Positions 10,439-18,873 of a stretch of 64,000 nucleotides of DNA are shown here, piece after piece. The first letter of the stretch is position 1; each line of letters starts with the position of its first letter. The translations under genes and the position numbers were made by a program. Below the pieces are notes generated by a model that did not search any database, was not told the DNA's origin, and saw nothing but the letters and a program-made list of their open reading frames with translations. The DNA comes from Pelagibius marinus (GTDB lineage: Bacteria > Pseudomonadota > Alphaproteobacteria > Kiloniellales > Kiloniellaceae), in contig NZ_JACSDK010000001.1 of the NCBI RefSeq assembly GCF_014925385.1, forward strand, positions 620,001-684,000, read 5' to 3'.

Positions 10439-10633
10439 GCCCCCGGTGCCGCAGGCGGCGGCCCAGCGGGGATGCCTGCTGCCCGCAGGCCGTATGTATC
10501 ACCAGAAAAACCCCGGATTTCCGCGATTTTGGCGCTGTCGCTTGCCGGAGGAAGCCGTTGCGCTAGATCGGAAAGCAACCGCATAATCCTTAGCGCTGGC
10601 TTCGGGTGGCCGGCTTTGGCGGGTAGCAACTGA

Positions 10634-13600
10634 ATGGATTTCATCGGCTTCGCGATCAAGCGGCCGACGGCGGTGGCCGCGGCGGTGCTCATCGTTCTGG
10701 CGCTCGGCCTCGTCGCCCTGCAGACCATTCCCATTCAGCTGACCCCGGACGTGCGCCGACCGGTGCTGCAGGTCACCACCTCCTGGAGCGGGGCCTCGCC
10801 CCTGGAGGTCGAGCGCGAGATCACCAACCGCCTGGAAGAGGAACTCGCCGGCGTCGAGGGCGTGGTCGAGATGTCGAGCGATTCCGACCTCGGGCGCAGC
10901 CGTATCACCCTGGAGTTCAACGTCGGCCAGAACATGGACCGCGCCTTCATGCTGGTGTCCAACCGGCTGGGCAACGTCTCCGACCTGCCGGCGGAAGCCG
11001 GCGAACCCGCGATCCGCACCTCGGGCTCGGAAGACGTGCCCATCGCCCGCCTGGCGATGACGCGGCTGGAAGGCAACACCCGCGGGATCGACACCTACGG
11101 CGACCTGGTCGAGGACGTCATCGCCGACCGCCTGCAGCGCGTGGCCGGCGTTTCCCAGGTCGACTATGCCGGCGGCAGCGCGCGCGAGCTGCAGGTCATC
11201 ATCGAGCCTTCGGTGCTGGCCGGCTACGGCCTGACCGTGCCCCGGGTGCTGCAGGCCCTGCGCGAGGCGAACGTCACACTCACCGCCGGCGCGGTCGAGG
11301 AAGGCAAGCGCCGCTACATCGTGCGCACCGATTCCGAAACCGCGACGGTCGAAAAGCTGCGCAGCGTGGTGCTGCAGACCACCTACGATTCCGACAGCGG
11401 CCCCTCCGGCGGCGGTCGCCTGGCCGACGTCACCGTGGGCGACATCGCCCAGGTTCGCCTGGACTACGAGGACCCGACCAGCAACCGGCGCTTCAACGGT
11501 CAGCCGATGATCCGTCTCAACGTGGTGCGCGAGGGCGGCGCCAACGTCATCGAGACCATGGAGGGGCTGCGCGAGGCGGTGCGTGAGCTGAACGAAGGGC
11601 CGCTGCGCTTCGAGGCGGTCGAGCTGGTGCTGTTCTACGATGAGACCGTCTACATCAACTCGGCCATCAAACTGGTTGAGCAGAACATCTTCGTCGGCGG
11701 TGCGCTGGCGGCGCTGATCCTCATCCTCTTCCTGCGCTCCTGGCGCGCCACGGCGGTGGTCGTGGTCTCGATCCCCATCTCGGTCATCGCCACCTTCGTC
11801 GCCATGGCGCTGGTGGGCCGTTCACTGAACGTCATCTCGCTGGCCGGCATCGCCTTCGCGGTGGGCATGGTGGTCGACGCGGCCATCGTGGTGCTGGAGA
11901 ACATCTTCCGCCTGCGCCAGGGCGGCGCGCCCTCGGCCGCGGCGGCGCGCGAAGGCGCCAGGCAGGTCTGGGGCGCGATCCTGGCCTCGGCGCTGACCAC
12001 CGTAATGGTCTTCATCCCCATCCTGCTGCTGGAGCTGCCGGCGGGCCAGCTGTTCCGCGACATCGCCGTGGCCATCTCGGTCTCGGTGCTGCTGTCGCTG
12101 CTGGTCGCCGTCACCGTGATCCCGACCCTCTCCAACAAGATGCTGGGGTCGCGTAAGACGAAGGGCGGCGCGCAGAACGACTTCGCCGGCCGCTTCCACC
12201 TGCCGGTCATCGACCCCCTGGCCGGGCTCTTCGTGCGCGGCGTGCTGGGGGTCATCCGTCGGGTCATCTCCAGCCGCGTGGCGGCCCTGGGGGTGGTGGC
12301 GGTGATCTGCGGCGGCGCGGCGCTTTCCACCTACCTCTTCATGCCGCGGCTCGACTACCTGCCGGACGGCAACCGCAACTTTGTCTTCTCCCGCGTCCAG
12401 CCGCCGCCGGGCTACAACCTCGCCACCACCTACGAACTGGCCGAGCGCATCGAGGCCGCGACCCGGCCCTACTGGGTCAGTGAGGCCAAGGGAGCGGCCA
12501 AGGAAGACGATCCGCCACACATTCAGAACTTCTTCTTCGTCGCCCTGCGCAACATCATGTTCGTGGGCGCCAGCGCCACCGAAATCGACCGCGCCGGCGA
12601 ACTGGTGCCGATCCTCAAGAAGGCGGTCTCGGCCGACCCCGGCACCCGGGGTTTCGTCTCCCAGTCCTCGATCTTCGGGCGTTCAATCGGTGGCTCGCGC
12701 ACCATCTACCTGAACGTGACCGGCCCGGACATCGAGCAGATCATCGCCGTGGCCGGGCGCGCCGACGAGTTGGTCGAGAAGGCTTTCGCCGACACGAGGG
12801 GCCTGCAGGTGCGCATCGACCCGGGCCTGGAGCTCGGCGCGCCGGAGATCCGCGTGACGCCGGACCTGCGCCGCCTCGCGAAGGCCAAGCTGACGGCCCG
12901 CGACCTGGCCATTTCGATCGACACCATGAACGACGGCACCCGCGTGGCGGAGGTCAACCTGGGCAGCCGGCGCATCGACGTCACCCTGATGGGGCCGGAA
13001 GGGCTGGTCACCAACACCCAGGGCATCAACGCGCTGCCCATCGTCACCGGCACCGGGCTGGTGCTGCCCGCCGACTCCCTGGCCGACATCGAACTGACCA
13101 GCGGGCCCACCGAGATCCTGCACGTCGACCGGGAGCGTGCCATCACCGTGATCGTCACGCCGCCGAAGTCGATGCCGCTGCAGGACGCCATCGAGGTGGT
13201 GCGGGAAAAGGTCGTGGCCCCGCTGGAGGCCGGGGCCCTGGGCGGCGGCATGAAGCTGAGCCTCAGCGGCGCCGCCGACGACTTGTCTGAGACCTGGGGC
13301 GCCTTGCAGCTCAACCTGGTGGTGGCGCTGATCATCGTCTACCTGGTGATCTCGGTGCTTTACGAGAGCCTGGTCTACCCGCTGATCATCATGCTCTCGG
13401 TGCCGCTGGCGACGGCCGGCGGCCTGCTGGGCCTGGCCGCGCTCAATACCTACGTCGCCCAGCCGCTGGACATGCTGACAATGCTGGGCTTCGTCATTCT
13501 CATCGGCATCGTGGTCAACAACGCCATCCTGCTTGTCGACCAGGCACTGCAGAACAGCCGCAGCGGCATGCCGTCATCGGAAGCCATCCTGCAGGCGACG

Positions 13601-13852
13601 CGCAACCGCATCCGGCCGATCTTCATGTCGACCCTGACCTCGATCTTCGGCCTGCTGCCGCTGGCGGTCTTCCCCGGCGCCGGCTCCGAGCTCTACCGCG
13701 GACTCGGCTCGGTGGTGATCGGCGGCCTCAGCCTCTCGGCGCTGCTGACCCTGGCGATCATTCCGCCGCTCTTGTCGCTGCTGCTGCCGAAGGACGGCGC
13801 CAAGGGCGCCGCCGGCAAGTCCGAACAGCCCTTCCAGCTGGCCGCGCAGTAG
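10634..13852 (+). CDS. RND-family efflux permease
   Basis: A 1072-residue inner-membrane pump of the AcrB/MexB superfamily. It starts MDFIGFAIKRPTAVAAA and has the two halves expected: TM1, a large periplasmic loop with WSGASPLEVEREITNRLEEE, TM2-6 including GMVVDAAIVVLENIFRLR in TM4 (proton-relay Asp), then a second loop and TM8-12 with GFVILIGIVVNNAILLVDQA. The family exports drugs, lipids or metals by proton antiport within a tripartite complex. Neither an adaptor (MFP) nor an outer-membrane factor gene is adjacent, so partners must lie elsewhere. The hydrophobic-substrate type is more likely than metal, as the CusA methionine signature is not evident. Confidence 0.9.
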   Translation: MDFIGFAIKRPTAVAAAVLIVLALGLVALQTIPIQLTPDVRRPVLQVTTSWSGASPLEVEREITNRLEEELAGVEGVVEMSSDSDLGRSRITLEFNVGQNMDRAFMLVSNRLGNVSDLPAEAGEPAIRTSGSEDVPIARLAMTRLEGNTRGIDTYGDLVEDVIADRLQRVAGVSQVDYAGGSARELQVIIEPSVLAGYGLTVPRVLQALREANVTLTAGAVEEGKRRYIVRTDSETATVEKLRSVVLQTTYDSDSGPSGGGRLADVTVGDIAQVRLDYEDPTSNRRFNGQPMIRLNVVREGGANVIETMEGLREAVRELNEGPLRFEAVELVLFYDETVYINSAIKLVEQNIFVGGALAALILILFLRSWRATAVVVVSIPISVIATFVAMALVGRSLNVISLAGIAFAVGMVVDAAIVVLENIFRLRQGGAPSAAAAREGARQVWGAILASALTTVMVFIPILLLELPAGQLFRDIAVAISVSVLLSLLVAVTVIPTLSNKMLGSRKTKGGAQNDFAGRFHLPVIDPLAGLFVRGVLGVIRRVISSRVAALGVVAVICGGAALSTYLFMPRLDYLPDGNRNFVFSRVQPPPGYNLATTYELAERIEAATRPYWVSEAKGAAKEDDPPHIQNFFFVALRNIMFVGASATEIDRAGELVPILKKAVSADPGTRGFVSQSSIFGRSIGGSRTIYLNVTGPDIEQIIAVAGRADELVEKAFADTRGLQVRIDPGLELGAPEIRVTPDLRRLAKAKLTARDLAISIDTMNDGTRVAEVNLGSRRIDVTLMGPEGLVTNTQGINALPIVTGTGLVLPADSLADIELTSGPTEILHVDRERAITVIVTPPKSMPLQDAIEVVREKVVAPLEAGALGGGMKLSLSGAADDLSETWGALQLNLVVALIIVYLVISVLYESLVYPLIIMLSVPLATAGGLLGLAALNTYVAQPLDMLTMLGFVILIGIVVNNAILLVDQALQNSRSGMPSSEAILQATRNRIRPIFMSTLTSIFGLLPLAVFPGAGSELYRGLGSVVIGGLSLSALLTLAIIPPLLSLLLPKDGAKGAAGKSEQPFQLAAQ

Positions 13853-13930
13853 GCTGCGTTCCGCCGTCACTGGCCGGCGGCGGCCCAGTCAGGGTGTCCC
13901 GGTCGAATTATTCCGGTCGGATTATCCCGG

Positions 13931-14458
13931 TCAGCCGCCGTCCAGCGCGCGAAGGGCGGCGGTTTCGACGCGGCGGATCCAGACGTTCTTGCAGTCAGTG
14001 TAAGCATGGGTGTCGTCCGGGTGCAGCATCTGGCAACGCAGCTTTTCGGCTTCGTAGGCACGGGCGAGATCGGGGTCGGCGCGCAGGTAATCGCGAAATG
14101 CCAGGTGGCGCACGATCTCCGGTGAGCCCTGGCGGTAACAGTGGAGCTGGAAGAGACGTTCACCGCTGTGCGGATCGTCCCTACTGCAGTAGCGCCGGCC
14201 GGGCAGCCCGAGTTCGCCACGCCAGTGATACCCCAGGCCTTCAATCGCAGCCTGTTGCGCGTCAAGGCGCTCCAGGCTGGTGACGACGGGGATCAGGTCG
14301 ATCACCGGCTTTGCCCGAATTGCGGGGATGGCAGTAGAGCCGATGTGGTGCACGCACAGCAGCAGGTCCCCCAGGGCGCCGCTAAGCCTTGTGGCCTCCG
14401 CCTCGGCCATTTCCGGCCAGCGCGGATCATGAGACACCAGGTCTACCTGTTTTGGCAT
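13931..14458 (-). CDS. GrpB/UPF0157-family nucleotidyltransferase-like protein
   Basis: A 175-residue protein with the GrpB family layout: VSHDPRWPEMAEAEATRL at the start, then VHHIGSTAIPAIRAKPVIDL, where G-S-T...D-x-x corresponds to the nucleotidyltransferase active-site strand, and FRDYLRADPDLARAYEAEK. Family members are small nucleotidyltransferase-fold proteins without an agreed role. It is convergent with the RND gene. Just past its stop lie degenerate 14-base repeats (13900-13934, CGGTCGAATTATTC-like). Confidence 0.8.
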   Translation of the reverse strand: MPKQVDLVSHDPRWPEMAEAEATRLSGALGDLLLCVHHIGSTAIPAIRAKPVIDLIPVVTSLERLDAQQAAIEGLGYHWRGELGLPGRRYCSRDDPHSGERLFQLHCYRQGSPEIVRHLAFRDYLRADPDLARAYEAEKLRCQMLHPDDTHAYTDCKNVWIRRVETAALRALDGG

Positions 14459-14589
14459 CGGCGGGCTCCGGCGAAAGGTGCCGCCAACCTATCTGGAAGT
14501 GACGCCGGCACCAAAGCCTTTGCGGGCTGCTTTTCTGAGATATTGCGTTGCAGGTGTGGCAGGTGGTCAAACGGCCGTCGTCCAGCCCG

Positions 14590-15126
14590 CTACTCCCGCC
14601 ACAGCTCCGGCCGCATGAGGCTGTCGCCGCAGATGACGCTGCCGCGCAGCCTGCCGAGGACGACGCCGTTCAGCGCCTGCACCCTCCAGGCCTCGGCGTG
14701 TTCTTCGGGGATGGGGTAGGGGGCGGCGAGCCCTTGGCGTCCCGCCGCCTGGAAGCCGAAGCGGTTGTAAAAGGCGGGATCGCCGAGCACGAAGACCAGG
14801 GCGACGCCGCGCTCGCGCAGCCGCGCCAGGCCCGCTTCGATCAGCCGGCCGCCGACACCCCGGCCCTGCGCCTCGGGCAAGACGGCGAGCGGCGCCAGGA
14901 TCGCGGCGGCGCAGTCGCTTGCCGGACCGGTGAGACGCACCCTGGAGAACAGCACATGGCCCAGGACCTTCCCGTCGTCCTGCGCCAGCAGCGACAGGGT
15001 CGGCGCGGCCGTGGGGTCGGCCAGTATGGCGCGGGTCAGCTCGGCTTCCTCTGCCTGGCCGAAAGCCGCCTCTTGAAGGCGCATCACGGCGGGCAGATCG
15101 TCGGCCGAGGTCTCTCGTATCTGCAT
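14590..15126 (-). CDS. GNAT N-acetyltransferase, YhbS-like
   Basis: A 178-residue GNAT protein. It shows MQIRETSADDLPAVMRLQEA at the N-terminus, LAPLAVLPEAQGRGVGGRLI (motif A, acetyl-CoA pyrophosphate loop Q-G-R-G-V-G) and LVFVLGDPAFYNRFGFQAAG, the G-D-P-x-Y-Y-x-R-F-G-F signature of the YhbS-type subgroup. The acceptor is unknown. It is read leftwards and is divergent from the SDR gene. Confidence 0.85.
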   Translation of the reverse strand: MQIRETSADDLPAVMRLQEAAFGQAEEAELTRAILADPTAAPTLSLLAQDDGKVLGHVLFSRVRLTGPASDCAAAILAPLAVLPEAQGRGVGGRLIEAGLARLRERGVALVFVLGDPAFYNRFGFQAAGRQGLAAPYPIPEEHAEAWRVQALNGVVLGRLRGSVICGDSLMRPELWRE

Positions 15127-15266
15127 GGCGGGGCCTGTCGAGGCTCGGGAAAGGGGATTTCAAGGCAGAGCAGCCTGCGCACCGCTTTCGGGAAGGGATG
15201 GCTGCAGGCTAAGATAGCCGAAAAGCAACCTGACAAGAACCGCGCTCGGGAAAGGCCTGCAGGACA

Positions 15267-15326
15267 ATGGAAATGACAATCGAAAATCTTGAGAACGCCG
15301 GCAAGCGGCCGGGCCGCGGCGTCTAA
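15267..15326 (+). CDS. Possible 19-codon leader ORF before the SDR gene
   Basis: A short frame starts ATG 15267 behind GCAGGACA, encodes MEMTIENLENAGKRPGRGV and stops with TAA three bases before the SDR start at 15330. The SDR gene itself has no good ribosome-binding site, so translation of this short frame could deliver ribosomes to it. This rests on position only; no conservation is known. Confidence 0.25.
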   Translation: MEMTIENLENAGKRPGRGV

Positions 15327-15329
15327 GTC

Positions 15330-16100
15330 ATGCCGGACCGGCTGACCCTCTTTGATCTCTCCGGCCGCGTGGCGCTGGTCACCGGTGGTTCCAGCGGCAT
15401 CGGCCGGCGCCTGAGCGAGGCGCTGGCGGGCGCCGGGGCCTCGGTGGTGCTGGTCGCCCGCCGCGCCGAACAGCTGGGCGAGGCCGTGGCCGCCATCAAG
15501 GCGGCCGGCGGCGCGGCGACGGGCCTGGCCCGCGACCTGGCCGATCCGGCGCAGATGGAGGAGGTGGCGCGGGCGGCGGCCGGCGACTTCGGGCCGCCCG
15601 ACATCCTGGTGAACGCCGCCGGCATCAACCTGCGCGAGGCGCCGGAGGCCATCACGCCCGAGAGCTGGGAGCGCACCATCACCCTGAACCTCACTATTCC
15701 CTTCTTCCTGGCGCGGGCCTGCGTGGCGGGCATGAAGGAAAAGGGCGGCGGGCGCATCGTCAACATCGCCTCGCTGCAGTCCGAGCGCGCCATGCCCAAC
15801 GGCATGGCCTACGGCGCCTCCAAGGGCGGGGTGGCGCAGCTCACCCGCGCCATGGCCGAAGCCTGGTCCGGTGACGGCATCACCGCCAACGCCATCGCCC
15901 CGGGCTTTTTCCCGACCGAGCTGACCGGGGCGGTCTTCGAGGACGAAGAACGGGTGGCGGCCCTGGCGGCACAGACCGCGATCGGGCGCAACGGCCGCCT
16001 GGAGGATCTGGACGGCATCGCCATTTTCCTGGCCTCCGCCGCCTCGGCCTACGTTACCGGGCAGATCGTCTATGTCGACGGCGGCTTCACCGCCAAGTGA
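15330..16100 (+). CDS. Short-chain dehydrogenase/reductase (SDR)
   Basis: A 256-residue classical SDR. The cofactor loop is TGGSSGIGRR, the LARDLADPAQM region suggests dinucleotide-ribose recognition, NAAG is the conserved structural strand and YGASKGG holds the catalytic Tyr and Lys. The C-terminus (SAASAYVTGQIVYVDGGFTA) is family-typical. It resembles gluconate 5-dehydrogenase and 3-oxoacyl-ACP-reductase-like SDRs; the substrate is not determinable. The gene stands alone, ahead of a glutathione peroxidase. Confidence 0.85.
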   Translation: MPDRLTLFDLSGRVALVTGGSSGIGRRLSEALAGAGASVVLVARRAEQLGEAVAAIKAAGGAATGLARDLADPAQMEEVARAAAGDFGPPDILVNAAGINLREAPEAITPESWERTITLNLTIPFFLARACVAGMKEKGGGRIVNIASLQSERAMPNGMAYGASKGGVAQLTRAMAEAWSGDGITANAIAPGFFPTELTGAVFEDEERVAALAAQTAIGRNGRLEDLDGIAIFLASAASAYVTGQIVYVDGGFTAK

Positions 16101-16178
16101 TCCGGCGCAATTGACCGGACCGGCCGGCAGCCTATCTGGAAGGGAAAGCCTCTTGGCCCAATCGGCGGAGCCTGCGCT

Positions 16179-16769
16179 ATGCCTATGACGCCCCCCCGTT
16201 CGCTGTTCTTCGCGCTGCTGGCGTTCTTCGCCGGACCTTTCACCGGCCCGGCGGCGGCTGCGGACCCGGCGGTCTCGGCCTACGACTTCGTCTTCACCTC
16301 CATCGAGGGCCAGCCGCTGCCGCTGTCGGACTTCGAGGGCAAGGTAGTGCTGCTGGTGAACACCGCCTCGCGCTGCGGTTTCACCCCGCAGTACGAGGGG
16401 CTGCAGGCGGTCTGGGAACGCTACCGCGACCGGGGGCTGGTGGTCCTCGGCGTGCCGTCGAACGACTTCGGCGGCCAGGAGCCGGGCAGCGAGGCGGAGA
16501 TCAAGCAGTTCTGCGAGGTGAACTTCAACGTCGACTTCCCGCTGACCAGCAAGGAACACGTGGTCGGCGAGGAGGCCCATCCCTTCTACCGCTGGGCGGC
16601 CGCGCAGCTCGGCTTCGCCGCCAGGCCGCACTGGAACTTCCACAAGTATCTCATCGGGCCCGACGGCCAGCTGGTCGACTGGTTCGCCACCACCACCAAG
16701 CCAACCGCTTCCAAGGTCACGCGTGCCATCGAGACGCAACTCGCCAGGGCTGCCGAGCCGGCGAGCTGA
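16179..16769 (+). CDS. Exported glutathione-peroxidase-family protein
   Basis: A 196-residue thiol peroxidase with a signal peptide (hydrophobic LFFALLAFFAGPF, cleavage likely near AAAADP), so it should work in the periplasm. The active-site cysteine is Cys66 in NTASRCGFTPQY; Gln100 (NDFGGQ) and Trp152/Asn153 (HWNFHKYL) complete the GPx catalytic set. Cys112 (FCEVNF) is placed as the resolving cysteine of thioredoxin-dependent members. It is a cysteine, not selenocysteine, enzyme. It reduces peroxides; the periplasmic reductant is unknown. Confidence 0.9.
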   Translation: MPMTPPRSLFFALLAFFAGPFTGPAAAADPAVSAYDFVFTSIEGQPLPLSDFEGKVVLLVNTASRCGFTPQYEGLQAVWERYRDRGLVVLGVPSNDFGGQEPGSEAEIKQFCEVNFNVDFPLTSKEHVVGEEAHPFYRWAAAQLGFAARPHWNFHKYLIGPDGQLVDWFATTTKPTASKVTRAIETQLARAAEPAS

Positions 16770-16789
16770 ACCGCCACTGTTGGCCGGGC

Positions 16790-17356
16790 CTAGTGGGCCA
16801 GGGCGTTGTCCAGCAGGGTCTTCGCGGCGTCCTTGGCCTGGGCCGCGGCGGCGCGGCAGCCTTCGACCTGGGCGGCGACGATGGCGCCTTCCTTCAGCAC
16901 CAGAAGCTGGCGGGCCAGCAGGGCCGGGTTGTCGGCGCCGCCTTGCGCGGCCAGGCTCCGCAGGTGGTCGTAGATCAGCGCCTTGTGGGTTGCCGCCTGG
17001 GCATGGATGGGGTGGCCCGGCTCCTGGAACTCCGAGGCCGCCTTGATGAAGAGGCAGCCGCGAAAGCCCGGCTCCTCGAACCATTCCTCCAGCGCGTCGA
17101 ACATGGCCAGCATCTGGCCGCGCGGCGTCTTGCCCAGTCTTTCCATGCGCCCGAACAGCCAGTCTCGGAACTGCGCGTCGCGCCGCTGCAGCACCGCGAG
17201 GATCAGGGCTTCCTTGCTCTGGAAGTGCTTGTACATGGACGTCTTGGAAATGCCGGTCTCTTCCACCAGGCGGTCCATGCCGGTGGCATGGAAGCCGTTG
17301 GCGTAGAACGCCTTCAGCGCCTTGTCGACCAGCTCGTCACGTTTCGTCGGGCGCAT
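16790..17356 (-). CDS. TetR-family transcriptional repressor
   Basis: A 188-residue TetR protein from ATG 17356, preceded by GGGGGAAG. The N-terminal HTH is clear: DKALKAFYANGFHATGMDRL, then ETGISKTSMYKHFQSKEALI. The C-terminal ligand domain resembles the YcdC/NemR-like group with EEPGFRGCLFIKAASEF. It is divergent from the DUF1348-like gene, and the shared spacer holds two copies of a 16-bp inverted-repeat operator overlapping a promoter, so it very likely represses its neighbour and probably itself. Confidence 0.9.
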   Translation of the reverse strand: MRPTKRDELVDKALKAFYANGFHATGMDRLVEETGISKTSMYKHFQSKEALILAVLQRRDAQFRDWLFGRMERLGKTPRGQMLAMFDALEEWFEEPGFRGCLFIKAASEFQEPGHPIHAQAATHKALIYDHLRSLAAQGGADNPALLARQLLVLKEGAIVAAQVEGCRAAAAQAKDAAKTLLDNALAH

Positions 17357-17442
17357 GGGACTTCCCCCTAAACCATTTCCGTCAGTATAGCCGCTTCCGG
17401 TCGCCGTCGCTGTCGCCAAGGCGCCGCGCGCGGCGGATTTCC

Positions 17443-17498
17443 TTGACAGGGTGTACCGATCTGTACATATAGGCGCCCAGAGTGTACCGATCTGTGCA
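17443..17498 (+). promoter_or_regulatory. Promoter with twin TetR-type operators
   Basis: TTGACA (17443-17448) is followed by a weak -10 (CATATA at 17466-17471). TGTACCGATCTGTACA at 17452-17467 lies between them, and TGTACCGATCTGTGCA at 17483-17498 lies just downstream. Each has TGTAC/GTACA-type half sites around a six-base centre. The copies are 31 bp apart, three helical turns, so two repressor dimers would sit on the same face. The position between a TetR gene and its divergent neighbour makes the assignment natural. Confidence 0.75.
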
Positions 17499-17527
17499 CT
17501 TTATGCAATCCTCCCGGAGCGCCGATC

Positions 17528-17998
17528 ATGGAGACTGGAAGACCGCCCCTGCCGCCCTTCACCGAAGAGACGGCCAGACAGAAGGTTCGCCTGGCAGAGG
17601 ATGGCTGGAACAGCCGCGACCCGGCGAAGGTCGCGCTGGCCTACACCGAGGACAGCCGCTGGCGAAACCGGGCCGAGTTCGTCACCGGACGCAGGCAGAT
17701 CGTCGACTTCCTGTCCCGAAAGTGGGCGCGGGAGCTGGACTACCGCTTGATCAAGGAACTCTGGGCTTTCACCGGGAACCGCATCGCCGTGCGCTTCGCC
17801 TACGAGTGGCGTGACGACAGCGGTCAGTGGTACCGCGCCTACGGCAACGAGAATTGGGAATTCGAGGCCAACGGCCTGATGCGCCGCCGCCTCGCCAGCA
17901 TCAACGACTTGCCGATTGCCGAAGGCGAGCGCAAGTTCCGCTGGCCGCAGGGACCGCGTCCGGCGGATCATCCTGGCCTGTCCGATCTCGGCCTCTAG
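17528..17998 (+). CDS. DUF1348/NTF2-like protein
   Basis: A 156-residue protein with the SnoaL/NTF2-like cone fold pattern: [60 protein letters not shown] and [16 protein letters not shown]. The family is widespread next to TetR repressors. The exact chemistry is unknown; some NTF2-like proteins are small-molecule isomerases or bind hydrophobic ligands. ATG 17528 follows CGGAGC at a short distance. Expression is probably released when the neighbouring TetR protein leaves its twin operators. Confidence 0.8.
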   Translation: METGRPPLPPFTEETARQKVRLAEDGWNSRDPAKVALAYTEDSRWRNRAEFVTGRRQIVDFLSRKWARELDYRLIKELWAFTGNRIAVRFAYEWRDDSGQWYRAYGNENWEFEANGLMRRRLASINDLPIAEGERKFRWPQGPRPADHPGLSDLGL

Positions 17999-18043
17999 CC
18001 CTTTGGCGGTTGCGTTGCGGCGTCGCCGGGCGGGCCTATACTC

Positions 18044-18835
18044 ATGCGCATGAGCGATGCCGCCAAGACGCCGGGGCCAAAGAAAGCCCCCCTGTTGCCG
18101 GTCGACGCCGAGGCGCGGCGCTTGGCGAAGGACCTGCTGCGCCGGGCGCGCCACGGGGCGCTGGCGACCCTGGACCCGGCGACGGGCGAGCCCCTGGCGA
18201 CGCGCACGGCGCTGGCCAGCGACATGGACGGGGCGCCGGTCGTCCTGACCTCGACCCTCTCGGCCCACACCCAGGCGCTGCTGCAGGACCCGCGCTGCTC
18301 GATCCTGGTGGGGGAGCCGGGCAAGGGCGATCCGCTCGCCCATCCGCGCCTGACCGTCATCGGCAGGGCCCGGCGCGTTGAGGCGGGGGAGACGCGCGAG
18401 CGTCTGAAGTGGCGCTATCTGGCGCGCCATCCCAAGGCGGAGCTCTACGTCGATTTCGCCGACTTCAGCTTCTGGCGCCTGGAGGTCGCGCGGGCCAGCC
18501 TCAACGGCGGCTTCGGGCGCGCCTACGCCATGACCCCCGAAGACGTGCTGACCGATATGAGCGGGCTGGAAGGCCTGCGGGATTTCGAAGCGGGCGCCGT
18601 CGCCCATATGAACGAAGACCATGCCGAGGCCGTGGCGCTCTATGCCCGGGCCTTCTGCAAGGCGCCGGCGGGGAATTGGGTGCTGACCGGCCTCGATCCC
18701 GAAGGCCTCGACCTCGCTCTGGGCGACCGCGTCGAGCGTCTCTGGTTCGAGCAGCCGCTGACGGCGGCGGAGGAGATGCGACCCTTGCTGGTGCGTCTGG
18801 CCAAGGAGGCGCGGGAGAAGCTCGGCGGCGCCTAG
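18044..18835 (+). CDS. HugZ-type haem-utilisation/PNPOx-like protein
   Basis: A 263-residue protein with two parts. Residues 20-165 form a PNPOx-like split barrel (ARHGALATLDPATGEPLATR, HPRLTVIGRARRVE). Residues 180-260 are a DUF2470-type domain with AVAHMNEDHAEAVALYARAF, the usual H-M-N-x-D-H motif. The layout matches HugZ haem oxygenases and related proteins. ExbBD-TonB genes lie 3.6 kb downstream, which fits iron or haem use, but the TRAP genes intervene. An internal ATG at 18050 is an alternative start. Confidence 0.8.
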   Translation: MRMSDAAKTPGPKKAPLLPVDAEARRLAKDLLRRARHGALATLDPATGEPLATRTALASDMDGAPVVLTSTLSAHTQALLQDPRCSILVGEPGKGDPLAHPRLTVIGRARRVEAGETRERLKWRYLARHPKAELYVDFADFSFWRLEVARASLNGGFGRAYAMTPEDVLTDMSGLEGLRDFEAGAVAHMNEDHAEAVALYARAFCKAPAGNWVLTGLDPEGLDLALGDRVERLWFEQPLTAAEEMRPLLVRLAKEAREKLGGA

Positions 18836-18873
18836 GCGCCGCCTTCAACGGCCTTCCGTGCAGCCGATCCCGT

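Noticed and set aside
15084-17084. A 666-codon minus-strand open frame
   Set aside because: Antisense to the SDR and glutathione peroxidase genes, with Arg/Gly/Ala-rich shadow composition.
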